In this document: piece after piece, positions 25,519 through 33,439 of the stretch
Layout of the letters: each line of letters begins with the position of its first letter
How positions within the stretch are numbered: the first letter of the stretch is position 1
NCBI RefSeq assembly: GCF_001293465.1
Contig: NZ_JSYZ01000014.1
Span: 1 to 64,000, forward strand
DNA length: 64,000 nt
Reading direction: 5' to 3'
Origin: Pseudomonas asplenii
GTDB taxonomy: Bacteria > Pseudomonadota > Gammaproteobacteria > Pseudomonadales > Pseudomonadaceae
The notes under the pieces: model-generated
The model's database searches: none
Told to the model about the DNA's origin: nothing
The model's input: only the letters and a program-made list of their open reading frames with translations
Position numbers and translations under genes: made by a program

Positions 25519-26748
25519 TCAGCCAAAGAACCAGTAGCAAACCCCGATCGCCGCCACCACCCCGGCCAGCTCCGCCAGCAGGGCACAGCCCACCGCATGA
25601 CGGGCGCGTTGGATGTTCACCGCGCCGAAGTACACCGCCAGCACATAGAAGGTGGTCTCGGTGCTGCCCTGGATGGTCGCCGCCGCCAGCGCCGGGAAGC
25701 TGTCCACGCCCTGGGTCTTCATGGTTTCGATCAGCATCGCCCGGGCGGCACTGCCGGAGAACGGCTTGACCATCGCCGTCGGCAGCGCATCGACGAAACG
25801 CGTGTCCCAACCGGCCCACTGCACCAGGTGGCGAATGCCGTCGAGGCCGAAATCCAGCGCACCGGAGGCCCGCAGCACACCGATGGCGCAGAGCATCGCC
25901 ACCAGGTACGGCAGCAGATTCTTCGCCACGTCGAAACCTTCCTTCGCGCCCTCGACGAAGGCCTCGTAGACCTTCACCTTGCGCAAGGCACCGATCACCA
26001 GGAACAGCATGATCAGGCCAAACAGCGTCAGGTTGCCAAGAATCGACGACAGGCTCGCCAGCGCCGTGGCCGACAACCCGGCCAGCACCGCCATGAAACC
26101 GCCGAGGAGCAACGCCCCCGGCACCAGGTAGGCCAGCACCACCGGGTCCCACAGGCGCAGGCGCTGCACCAGCGCCACCGACAGCAGGCCGACCAGGGTC
26201 GAGGCACTGGTCGCCAGCAGGATCGGCAGGAACACCAGGGTCGGGTCCGGTGCGCCCTGCTGGGCGCGGTACATGAAGATGGTCACCGGCAGCAGGGTCA
26301 GCGACGAAGCGTTGAGCACCAGGAACAGGATCTGCGCATTGCTCGCCACGGTCTGGCTCGGGTTGAGCTCCTGCAGCGCGCGCATGGCCTTGAGCCCGAT
26401 GGGCGTGGCGGCGTTGTCCAGGCCCAGGCCGTTGGCGGCGAAGTTGAGGGTGATCAGGCCGATGGCCGGGTGGCCGCGCGGCACTTCCGGCATCAGCCGG
26501 CTGAACAGCGGCCCGAGGGCCTTGGCCAGCCAGTCGACGATCCCGGCCTTTTCGGCGATGCGCAGGAAGCCGAGCCAGAGCGTCAGGGTGCCGAACAGCA
26601 GGACCATGACCTCCACCGACAGCTTGGCCATGGCGAAGATGCTTTCAACCATGCTGGCGAAGATCGCGTGGTTGCCACCCACCAGCCATTGCGCCAGCGC
26701 CGAAACGGTCGCCACCACGAAAAAGCCAAGCCACAGGCCATTGAGCAT
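25519..26748 (-). CDS. Fused spore maturation protein A/B-like nucleoside-recognition membrane protein
   Basis: The 409-residue membrane protein combines SpmA-like (N-terminal) and SpmB-like (C-terminal) nucleoside-recognition/Gate domains. Motifs are LNFAANGLGLDNAATPIG near residue 105 and AATIQGSTETTFYVLAVYFGAV near 365. About ten helices are visible. In Bacillus the two halves are separate and affect spore dehydration; in non-sporulating Gammaproteobacteria the fused form is common but its transport role is not established. The ATG at 26748 was chosen because MLNGLWLGFFVVAT begins the first helix. Confidence 0.85.
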   Translation of the reverse strand: MLNGLWLGFFVVATVSALAQWLVGGNHAIFASMVESIFAMAKLSVEVMVLLFGTLTLWLGFLRIAEKAGIVDWLAKALGPLFSRLMPEVPRGHPAIGLITLNFAANGLGLDNAATPIGLKAMRALQELNPSQTVASNAQILFLVLNASSLTLLPVTIFMYRAQQGAPDPTLVFLPILLATSASTLVGLLSVALVQRLRLWDPVVLAYLVPGALLLGGFMAVLAGLSATALASLSSILGNLTLFGLIMLFLVIGALRKVKVYEAFVEGAKEGFDVAKNLLPYLVAMLCAIGVLRASGALDFGLDGIRHLVQWAGWDTRFVDALPTAMVKPFSGSAARAMLIETMKTQGVDSFPALAAATIQGSTETTFYVLAVYFGAVNIQRARHAVGCALLAELAGVVAAIGVCYWFFG

Positions 26749-26795
26749 CGGGAAAACTCCTTGAAGATGCGGCGAATGATAGCGGTCGGGCCAGA

Positions 26796-26832
26796 AACAA
26801 CAAACCCCGGAAAGTCCGGGGTTCGTTGTTCG
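26796..26832 (-). terminator. Intrinsic terminator of gltP
   Basis: On the minus strand GAACAACGAACCCCGG pairs with CCGGGGTTTGTTGTTTC around a short loop. It lies 41 bases past the gltP stop. A partial copy of the GTTCCCACGC...GGAAC repeat (26839-26864), also seen near 55416, is next to it. Confidence 0.75.
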
Positions 26833-26872
26833 GTGAGGTGTTCCCACGCGGAGCGTAGGAACAATCGGGGGG

Positions 26873-28174
26873 TCAGGCCTTGCTGCGCCAGTGCGGCAGC
26901 GAGTTCCAGTAGCGCTCGCCCTTGGCCTCGTCATACAGACCTTCCCAACGGGCGATGACCAGGGCGGCCAGGGCGTTGCCGATCACGTTCAGGGCGGTAC
27001 GCGCCATGTCCATGATGCGGTCGACACCGGCGATGAAGGCCAGGCCCTCCAGCGGAATGCCGACGCTGCCCAGGGTCGCCAGCAGCACCACGAAGGACAC
27101 GCCCGGTACGCCGGCGATGCCCTTGGAGGTGACCATGAGGGTCACCACCAGCAACAGTTGCTGGCCGACGGACATGTCGATGCCGTAGAGCTGGGCGATG
27201 AAGATCGCCGCGATGCTCTGGTACAGGGTCGAACCGTCGAGGTTGAACGAGTAGCCGGTCGGCACCACGAAGCTGCAGATGGCCTTTGGCGCACCATAGG
27301 CTTCCATCTTCTCGATGATCCGCGGCAGGGCGGTTTCCGAGCTGGCGGTGGAATAGGCCAGGATCAGCTCGTCCTTGAAGATGCGCATCAGCCGGATCAC
27401 CGAGAAACCGAACAGGCGGGCGATCAGGCCGAGCACCACGAAGGCGAACAGGAGGACGGCGACGTAGACCAGCACCACCAGCTTGGCCAGTGGCAGCAGC
27501 GAGGCGAAGCCGAAGTTGGCCACGGTCACGGCGATCAGGGCGAACACACCGATCGGCGCGTAGTTCATGATCATGTGGGTGACCTTGAACATGGTTTCCG
27601 ACACACCCTGGAACATTTTCACCAGCGGGTCGCGCAGCTCGGCCTGCAGGCTCGACAGACCGAGGCCGAAAATCACCGAGAAGAAGATGATCGGCAGCAT
27701 CTCGCCACGGGCCATGGCCGCGATGATGTTCGACGGGATCAGGTTGAGGATGGTCTCGATGAACGCATGCTCGTGCTGTACTTCGGCGACAGTGGCCTTG
27801 TACTTGGAGATGTCCACGGTGCCCAGGGTGCTCATGTCGATGCCGGCGCCCGGGTGGACCACGTTGGCCAGCACCAGGCCGACGAGAATGGCGATGGTGG
27901 TGACGACCTCGAAGTAGATGATGGTCTTGAGGCCGATACGCCCCAGTTGCTTGGCGTCACCGACGCCGGCGATGCCGACCACCAGCGAGGAAATGACGAT
28001 CGGGATCACGATCATCTTGATCAGGCGGATGAAGATATCGCCTGCCGGTTGCAGCACGTTACTGATCCACCAGGCCTTTTCCGCACTGAAATGGTTGAGC
28101 AGCGCACCGAGTGCAATCCCCAGTACCAGACCGATGAGGATCTGCCAGGCGAGGCTGAGCTTTGCCTTCTTCAT
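26873..28174 (-). CDS. gltP: Glutamate/aspartate:proton symporter
   Basis: The 433-residue protein is a dicarboxylate/amino acid:cation symporter (DAACS family) with eight helices and two re-entrant loops. Visible motifs are IVIPIVISSLVVGIAG, the serine-rich hairpin YSTASSETALPRI, and the FSLDGST-type loop YSFNLDGSTLYQS. It imports glutamate and aspartate with protons across the inner membrane. Its beginning MKKAKLSLAWQILIGL and length match GltP closely; a homologue lies near algB in PAO1, as here. A 669-base gap upstream must contain its promoter. Confidence 0.92.
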   Translation of the reverse strand: MKKAKLSLAWQILIGLVLGIALGALLNHFSAEKAWWISNVLQPAGDIFIRLIKMIVIPIVISSLVVGIAGVGDAKQLGRIGLKTIIYFEVVTTIAILVGLVLANVVHPGAGIDMSTLGTVDISKYKATVAEVQHEHAFIETILNLIPSNIIAAMARGEMLPIIFFSVIFGLGLSSLQAELRDPLVKMFQGVSETMFKVTHMIMNYAPIGVFALIAVTVANFGFASLLPLAKLVVLVYVAVLLFAFVVLGLIARLFGFSVIRLMRIFKDELILAYSTASSETALPRIIEKMEAYGAPKAICSFVVPTGYSFNLDGSTLYQSIAAIFIAQLYGIDMSVGQQLLLVVTLMVTSKGIAGVPGVSFVVLLATLGSVGIPLEGLAFIAGVDRIMDMARTALNVIGNALAALVIARWEGLYDEAKGERYWNSLPHWRSKA

Positions 28175-28843
28175 CTTGTTACCCTTACTTCAAGTGGACT
28201 CGGGCCAATGCGTCCTGCCCGCACGCCCAGGCATGCGGGAAGTCCCCATCTGCCCCCCATGGAAGGTCACCGCCAGCAGGCCGGGAAGCTCGCTGGCTGG
28301 CAAAAAAGGGCGCAACTATTGCGGCGCGGGGATGGCACGTCTAATGCCGTAACCGTCTACCCCATGCCGAATCGGCATAACTTTTGTCCGACAATAGCTC
28401 ATATCAAGGGGAGGCAAACAGGTCATTTCCGCCGCCATGATGGCCGTAATCCGGCCATCGCAGAGCGATTAGTATCGCTCGGCAAATGAGTAGGACAGCC
28501 TGGGAGTTTTCGAAAAACCCTACAGAATCGGGATTTGACCGGTACGACGGAAAAGGTTTTTCTGGATGTACGGTCGAGACTGGATTGGATCCGATACTAA
28601 TCCGCACTTCATGTCCAAACGACATAAGACGACAGCAGTGGCAAACCGCAGGGACCGCCCCACGGCTTGCCGACTGCCGCCTTCGCCTGACCCGGCCCTT
28701 GCGCAGGTACTCCCTGTACCCGTAGGTCGCTCCGATCCTCAAACAATCAGAGCATCCCGGCCCCCTGGTCATGCATTCGCCGTCCTCGGGCGATGCAGGG
28801 GTAGAAGCCCTCGACGGGCTCCTGCTCTTTCACTCCCTCGAAC
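28175..28843. other. Long intergenic region between gltP and the lysozyme inhibitor gene
   Basis: No coding region is supported in these 669 bases; the open frames have no family pattern and poor codon use. The part next to gltP must hold its promoter. Near 28793-28831, GCAG...GAAGCCC-tcgac-GGGCTCCTGC can fold and may terminate the Ivy transcript coming from the right. The AT-richer middle (28485-28570) shows nothing I can name. A small RNA here cannot be ruled out. Confidence 0.5.
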
Positions 28844-29311
28844 TCAGTACCAGTTCGGGTCCTTCTTCAGTTGCTCCCTCAACAGCCCCTGCATGCCTTC
28901 GTCCGGCTTGCCGAGGAAGCGATAGTCGGCATGGCGGGTTGGCGACTTGTCGGCCGGCAGGCCCGCAGGCACTTCCACCAGCATCGCGTAGGCGTGCTTC
29001 CTGTCGAAGCTGAAGGCGACGATCAGGCGCTTGTTGCGGCAACTGTCCGCGGTCTCGCAGAGCGGGCCGACCAGATACTGGTCGCCATCCTCTTCAACCG
29101 CAGTCATCTGTTCGGAACTGCCCGACAGGTTCATCACCCACTCGGGCAGGCGTTCCTCCTTGCGCACGACGTCCTGCCAGGCTTCGCGGTACTCGGGCGA
29201 CGAACTCAGCAGTTCGTTGACCCGCGCCTGGCCGTCGTTGGCCGCCAGCGCCATGGCGCTGCTGCCCAGCAGCAGGGCAGCGGCCATGGTTTTCAGGGTT
29301 GGCTTGAACAT
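28844..29311 (-). CDS. Ivy-family inhibitor of vertebrate (C-type) lysozyme
   Basis: The 155-residue precursor has a signal peptide (LKTMAAALLLGSSAMALA) and an Ivy domain. The domain has VNELLSSSPEYREAWQ, the cysteine-bounded loop CETADSC at the place of the inhibitory loop of Ivy, and FLGKPDEGMQGLLREQL. It should act in the periplasm, protecting peptidoglycan from lysozyme. A homologue adjoins algB in PAO1. The loop differs from the CKPHDC of E. coli Ivy, so inhibition strength cannot be assumed. A DUF1328 gene lies directly upstream on the same strand, three bases away. Confidence 0.88.
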   Translation of the reverse strand: MFKPTLKTMAAALLLGSSAMALAANDGQARVNELLSSSPEYREAWQDVVRKEERLPEWVMNLSGSSEQMTAVEEDGDQYLVGPLCETADSCRNKRLIVAFSFDRKHAYAMLVEVPAGLPADKSPTRHADYRFLGKPDEGMQGLLREQLKKDPNWY

Positions 29312-29313
29312 GT

Positions 29314-29478
29314 TCAGCCTCGACCGCGACGACCGAACAGGAACGAAGCGATGAACATCACCAGGAACACGACAAAGAGAATCTTGGCGATACCTGTGGC
29401 GGTGCCGGCGATACCACCGAAGCCCAGTACCGCGGCGACAATGGCAATGATCAGGAATGTGATTGCCCAACTCAGCAT
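29314..29478 (-). CDS. DUF1328 (YtjA-like) small membrane protein
   Basis: The 54-residue protein was read directly from the sequence. It begins MLSWAITFLIIAIVAAVLGF, continues with a glycine-rich GGIAGTATGIAK turn and a second helix ILFVVFLVMFIASFLFG, and ends RRGRG. That two-helix layout is the DUF1328 family, found widely in Proteobacteria and often stress-induced, with unknown function. AGGAGAG lies upstream on the minus strand. It sits three bases before the lysozyme inhibitor gene, so the two are probably co-transcribed. Confidence 0.88.
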   Translation of the reverse strand: MLSWAITFLIIAIVAAVLGFGGIAGTATGIAKILFVVFLVMFIASFLFGRRGRG

Positions 29479-29567
29479 GATGACTCTCCTTACCTTGGTC
29501 CTGCGATGTGTGGCTGTTGCCTTTACTGCGGGTTGTCACGCCAGGCCCGATGGCCGGCGCGTCCTGC

Positions 29568-29852
29568 CTAGAACACCCAACGATCCTGCCGTGGCAGCTC
29601 GTCCAGCGGTTCGGCCTGCTCCACCGGCGTCAGGCGGTAGGCGACCGGGTCGCTCGACGCACTGCCGATGGCGCTGAAATGGGTTTGCACGGGAGCCTGG
29701 AAAAACACCCGCGGGTGCTCGACAGTCGGCTGGGTCCAGCGCATGAACGCCTGGCCGACGACCAACGTGATCAGCAGCGCGAGGACAGCGAACAGCCCTT
29801 GCTGCACGTGGAGCGACGAGATACGCGATGGGGCGGCAAGTTGGCGATTCAT
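29568..29852 (-). CDS. Small single-pass membrane protein of unknown function
   Basis: The 94-residue protein has one membrane helix (LFAVLALLITLVVGQAFM, residues 20-37). A periplasm-facing tail of about 55 residues follows, rich in Pro, Gln and Arg. I do not recognise a family. The start has GGAGGAGT 7-9 bases upstream, so translation is likely. It lies divergent from algB and ahead of the DUF1328/Ivy pair. A sigma-54-like promoter about 85 bases upstream (29937-29952) and palindromes beyond it point to activator-dependent expression, perhaps by AlgB. That link is inference. Confidence 0.7.
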   Translation of the reverse strand: MNRQLAAPSRISSLHVQQGLFAVLALLITLVVGQAFMRWTQPTVEHPRVFFQAPVQTHFSAIGSASSDPVAYRLTPVEQAEPLDELPRQDRWVF

Positions 29853-29935
29853 CCTGAAACTCCTCCGACACTGTCTTTATCTTTATTCCTGGCTGGCGCG
29901 GCACGATGCCGGTCCAACCTTGCGCAAGAGGTACA

Positions 29936-29952
29936 TTGCAGAGCGCATGCCA
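29936..29952 (-). promoter_or_regulatory. Sigma-54-like promoter upstream of the 94-residue membrane protein gene
   Basis: On the minus strand TTGGCATGCGCTCTGCA matches YTGGCACGRNNNTTGCW with the invariant GG and GC correctly spaced and three mismatches elsewhere. It lies about 85 bases upstream of the gene ending at 29568. Nested palindromes 95-150 bases further upstream are at the distance expected for an enhancer-binding protein. Confidence 0.45.
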
Positions 29953-30038
29953 ATTTTTTTGTCAGATAAAAACCAATAAAATCAGGCAGTTATAAACAAA
30001 CACCGACTCACCCGGGCAGCATCCTGCACGATCCCCCG

Positions 30039-30087
30039 CTTAGGCGTCGTGCACAATGCACGACAGCCCCAGGGGACAGCGCCTAAG
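30039..30087. promoter_or_regulatory. Nested palindromes between algB and the divergent small gene
   Basis: CTTAGGCG (30039-30046) pairs with CGCCTAAG (30080-30087) around TCGTGCA-caa-TGCACGA (30047-30063) and CCCC-A-GGGG (30067-30075). Three perfect dyads in 49 bases, upstream of both algB and a sigma-54-like promoter, look like an activator-binding region. Elsewhere in 29853-30299 I see no gene. Confidence 0.45.
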
Positions 30088-30302
30088 ATGCAGGGAGAGC
30101 GACACGGCAAATCCGCCGGAATTTGCCGGACTGTCGGTTGTCGGAAGCAGAGACGACAAAAATTCCCCAAATCAGCGAGTTAGCAAACAGCGGCGGGGAT
30201 GGTTACCCTGCACGCGCAGGTCACGGTCAAAACGGACCATGCAAGCTGCCCGAATCGCCCGGGGTCCATCGGCAACACACACATATATAAGGAGCGCGGG
30301 TG

Positions 30303-31649
30303 ATGGAATCTGCCCCGGAACACCAAGGCCGTATTCTGCTGGTGGATGACGAGTCGGCCATCCTTCGCACTTTCCGCTATTGCCTGGAGGACGAGGGCTA
30401 CAGCGTCGCCACGGCCAACAGCGCGGCCCAGGCCGACGCCCTGCTGCAGCGCCAGGTATTCGACCTGTGCTTCCTCGACCTGCGCCTGGGCGAGGACAAC
30501 GGCCTTGACGTGCTGGCGCAGATGCGTATCCAGGCCCCGTGGATGCGGGTGGTGATCGTCACCGCCCACTCGGCGGTCGATACCGCCGTCGACGCGATCC
30601 AGGCCGGCGCCGCGGACTACCTGGTCAAGCCCTGCAGTCCCGACCAGTTGCGCCTGGCCACGGCCAAGCAACTGGAGGTCCGGCAACTGTCGGCGCGCCT
30701 CGAAGCCCTCGAGGGCGAGGTGCGCAAGCCCAAGGACGGCCTCGACTCCCACAGCCCGGCGATGATGGTGGTACTGGAAACCGCGCGCCAGGTCGCCAGC
30801 ACCGACGCCAACATCCTCATCCTCGGCGAGTCCGGTACCGGCAAGGGCGAGCTGGCCCGGGCCATCCACGGCTGGAGCAAGCGCGCGAAGAAGTCCTGCG
30901 TCACCATCAACTGCCCGTCGCTGACCGCCGAGCTGATGGAAAGCGAACTGTTCGGCCACAGCCGCGGCGCCTTTACCGGTGCCAGCGAAAGCACGCTGGG
31001 GCGGGTCAACCAGGCCGATGGCGGGACCCTGTTCCTCGACGAGATCGGCGACTTCCCCCTGACCCTGCAACCCAAGCTGCTGCGCTTCATCCAGGACAAG
31101 GAATACGAGCGGGTCGGCGACCCGGTGACCCGTCGGGCCGACGTGCGCATCCTCGCCGCCACCAACCTCAACCTGGACGACATGGCACGCGAAGGGCGCT
31201 TCCGCGAAGACCTGCTCTATCGGCTCAACGTCATCACCCTGCACCTGCCGCCCCTGCGCGAGCGCAGCGAAGACATCCTGACCCTGGCCGACCGCTTCCT
31301 CGCGCGCTTCGTCAAGGAATACGCGCGCCCGGCCCGCGGCTTCAGCGAGGAGGCCCGCGAAGCGCTGGTCAACTACCGCTGGCCGGGCAATATCCGCGAG
31401 CTGCGCAACGTGATCGAGCGCGCCAGCATCATCTGCTCACAGGAGCGGGTGGAAGTCAGCCACCTGGGCATGGGCGAGCAGCCGGTCAACAACGCCCCGC
31501 GCATCGGTGCGCCGATGAGCCTGGACGAGCTGGAGAAAGCCCATATCGGCGCGGTGCTGGCCACCAGCGACACCCTGGACCAGGCCGCCAAGACCCTGGG
31601 CATCGATGCCTCGACGCTGTACCGCAAACGCAAACAGTACAACCTGTGA
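30303..31649 (+). CDS. algB: NtrC-family response regulator AlgB
   Basis: The 448-residue regulator has three domains. The receiver (residues 8-120) carries the phospho-acceptor Asp59 in CFLDLRLGEDNG. The AAA+ sigma-54 interaction domain (about 145-380) has GESGTGKGELARA and GAFTGA, and the C-terminus is a Fis-type helix-turn-helix (TLDQAAKTLGIDASTLYRK). AlgB controls alginate and many virulence or biofilm genes in pseudomonads, with KinB as partner. The Walker A reads GESGTGKGE where most relatives have GTGKEL, which is characteristic of AlgB. Start: ATG at 30303; a GTG sits one codon before. kinB follows 10 bases downstream. Confidence 0.95.
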   Translation: MESAPEHQGRILLVDDESAILRTFRYCLEDEGYSVATANSAAQADALLQRQVFDLCFLDLRLGEDNGLDVLAQMRIQAPWMRVVIVTAHSAVDTAVDAIQAGAADYLVKPCSPDQLRLATAKQLEVRQLSARLEALEGEVRKPKDGLDSHSPAMMVVLETARQVASTDANILILGESGTGKGELARAIHGWSKRAKKSCVTINCPSLTAELMESELFGHSRGAFTGASESTLGRVNQADGGTLFLDEIGDFPLTLQPKLLRFIQDKEYERVGDPVTRRADVRILAATNLNLDDMAREGRFREDLLYRLNVITLHLPPLRERSEDILTLADRFLARFVKEYARPARGFSEEAREALVNYRWPGNIRELRNVIERASIICSQERVEVSHLGMGEQPVNNAPRIGAPMSLDELEKAHIGAVLATSDTLDQAAKTLGIDASTLYRKRKQYNL

Positions 31650-31659
31650 GCCACGCCCG

Positions 31660-33435
31660 ATGAAGCTTGCGATGAAGCTGCGCACCCGTCTGTTCCTGAG
31701 CATTTCGGCACTGATGACCGTGGCCTTGCTGGGGTTGCTGCTGGGGCTGGTCAGCGTGATGCAAATGGCCAAGAGCCAGGAGTCACTGATCCGCGACAAC
31801 TTCATCACCCTCGACCTGGGGCTCAAGATGCGTCAGAGCCTGGGCGACCAGTTGGCCATGATGCTCAGCGAACATCCCGATCAGGCCGCCTTGCAGGCTT
31901 CACGCGAGCAATATTGGCAGTTGCTCCACGAAGGTATCAGGCACGAACAGGACAAGGACCTGCGCGGCGGCTTCGCCCAGGCCCGGATCGACTACGAAAA
32001 CTTCCTGCAGGCCTTCGATTCCTTTGACAGGAAGGCCAGCAACAGCGAACTCGTCGAACGCTTCAACACCCTGCGCAACGGCCTGCTCAGCGCACACAAG
32101 GAGGCCCTGAACGATATCAGCGGCGCGGAAAGCTCCGCCCGCAGCAGCGCCATGCTGATCGCCGGGCTGCTCGGCCTGGTCGCCCTGGCGGTGCTGATCA
32201 TCGGCTTCATCACCGCCCATGGCATCGCCCAGCGCATCGGCGTACCGATCGAGGCGCTGGTCAAGGCCGCCGATCGGATCGGCCAGGGCAACTTCGACGT
32301 CACCCTGCCGATTTCCTCGGCCTCCGAGATGAACCTGCTGACCCGGCGCTTCGGCCTCATGGCCGAGGCGCTGCGCCAGCACCAGGCAACCAACATCGAC
32401 GAACTGCTGGCCGGCCAGCAACGGCTGCAATCGGTGCTCGACAGCATCGACGACGGGTTGCTGATGATCGATCGCCAGGGCCATCTGGAGCACCTCAACC
32501 CGGTGGCCCAGCGCCAGTTGGGCTGGGACGCCGACCGCCTCGGCCAGGGCCTGGGCGAAGCCCTTGGCCGCCCGGAGTTCGACGAGCAACTGAGCCTGAT
32601 CCTCCGGGGCGGCAGCCTCGAGCGGGCACCGGAAGACCTCGAAGTCGAGGTCGATGGCGAATCCCGCCTGCTGACCTACAGCCTGACGCCGGTCAGCCAT
32701 CCCCAGGGCCACATCCTCGGCGCGGTGATGGTGCTGCACGACGTCACCGAACAGCGCGCCTTCGAACGGGTGCGCAGCGAGTTCGTCCTGCGCGCGTCCC
32801 ACGAGCTGCGCACGCCGGTGACCGGCATGCACATGGCGTTCGGCCTGCTGCAGGAGCGCGTGCACTTCGATGCCGAATCGCGCGAAGCGGACCTGCTCAG
32901 TACGGTCAATGAAGAGATGCAGCGGCTGATGCAACTGATCAACGACCTGCTGAACTTCTCGCGCTACCAGAACGGCCTGCAGAAGCTCGCGCTGGCCCCT
33001 TGCGACATCGGCCAACTGCTGGAGAAGGCCCGCGAGCGTTTCACCGGCCAGGCCAACGACCAGGGCATCGAGCTGCTGATCGAGGTCCAGCCGCCATTGC
33101 CACGCCTGCATGCGGACCAGGCGCAGCTGGAGCGGGTGCTCGACAACCTGATCGGCAATGCCCTGCGCCACACCGCCAGCGCCGGGCAGATCCGCCTGCA
33201 GGCACGCCGGCATGGCGAACGGGTGATCATCAGCGTCGAGGACAATGGCGAAGGCATTGCCTATGGCCAGCAGGGGCGGATCTTCGAACCTTTCGTCCAG
33301 GTCGGGCGCAAGAAGGGCGGAGCAGGCCTGGGCCTGGCGCTGTGCAAGGAAATCGTCCAACTGCATGGCGGACGCATGGGCGTCTATTCACGACCGGGGC
33401 AGGGCACCCAGTTCTACATGGCGCTGCCGGTCTAG
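31660..33435 (+). CDS. kinB: Sensor histidine kinase KinB
   Basis: The 591-residue kinase has an N-terminal membrane helix (residues about 12-34), a periplasmic helical sensor of about 120 residues and a second helix near 165-188. A HAMP domain, a PAS domain (LQSVLDSIDDGLLMID), HisKA with ASHELRTP (phospho-His) and an HATPase domain with DNGEGIAYG and GGAGLGLAL follow. It phosphorylates or dephosphorylates AlgB. The start at 31660 was chosen because it gives MKLAMKLRTRLFLSISAL directly before the first helix. Length and order match KinB of P. aeruginosa. It forms an operon with algB. Confidence 0.94.
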   Translation: MKLAMKLRTRLFLSISALMTVALLGLLLGLVSVMQMAKSQESLIRDNFITLDLGLKMRQSLGDQLAMMLSEHPDQAALQASREQYWQLLHEGIRHEQDKDLRGGFAQARIDYENFLQAFDSFDRKASNSELVERFNTLRNGLLSAHKEALNDISGAESSARSSAMLIAGLLGLVALAVLIIGFITAHGIAQRIGVPIEALVKAADRIGQGNFDVTLPISSASEMNLLTRRFGLMAEALRQHQATNIDELLAGQQRLQSVLDSIDDGLLMIDRQGHLEHLNPVAQRQLGWDADRLGQGLGEALGRPEFDEQLSLILRGGSLERAPEDLEVEVDGESRLLTYSLTPVSHPQGHILGAVMVLHDVTEQRAFERVRSEFVLRASHELRTPVTGMHMAFGLLQERVHFDAESREADLLSTVNEEMQRLMQLINDLLNFSRYQNGLQKLALAPCDIGQLLEKARERFTGQANDQGIELLIEVQPPLPRLHADQAQLERVLDNLIGNALRHTASAGQIRLQARRHGERVIISVEDNGEGIAYGQQGRIFEPFVQVGRKKGGAGLGLALCKEIVQLHGGRMGVYSRPGQGTQFYMALPV

Positions 33436-33439
33436 CCGT

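Noticed and set aside
28404..28772. Possible genes in the gltP-Ivy gap (frames on both strands)
   Set aside because: No ribosome-binding sites, no recognisable domains and atypical codon use; the gap is better read as regulatory.
30300..30302. GTG one codon before the chosen algB ATG as start
   Set aside because: The ATG at 30303 places Asp59 at the numbering known for AlgB and is the stronger initiation codon.
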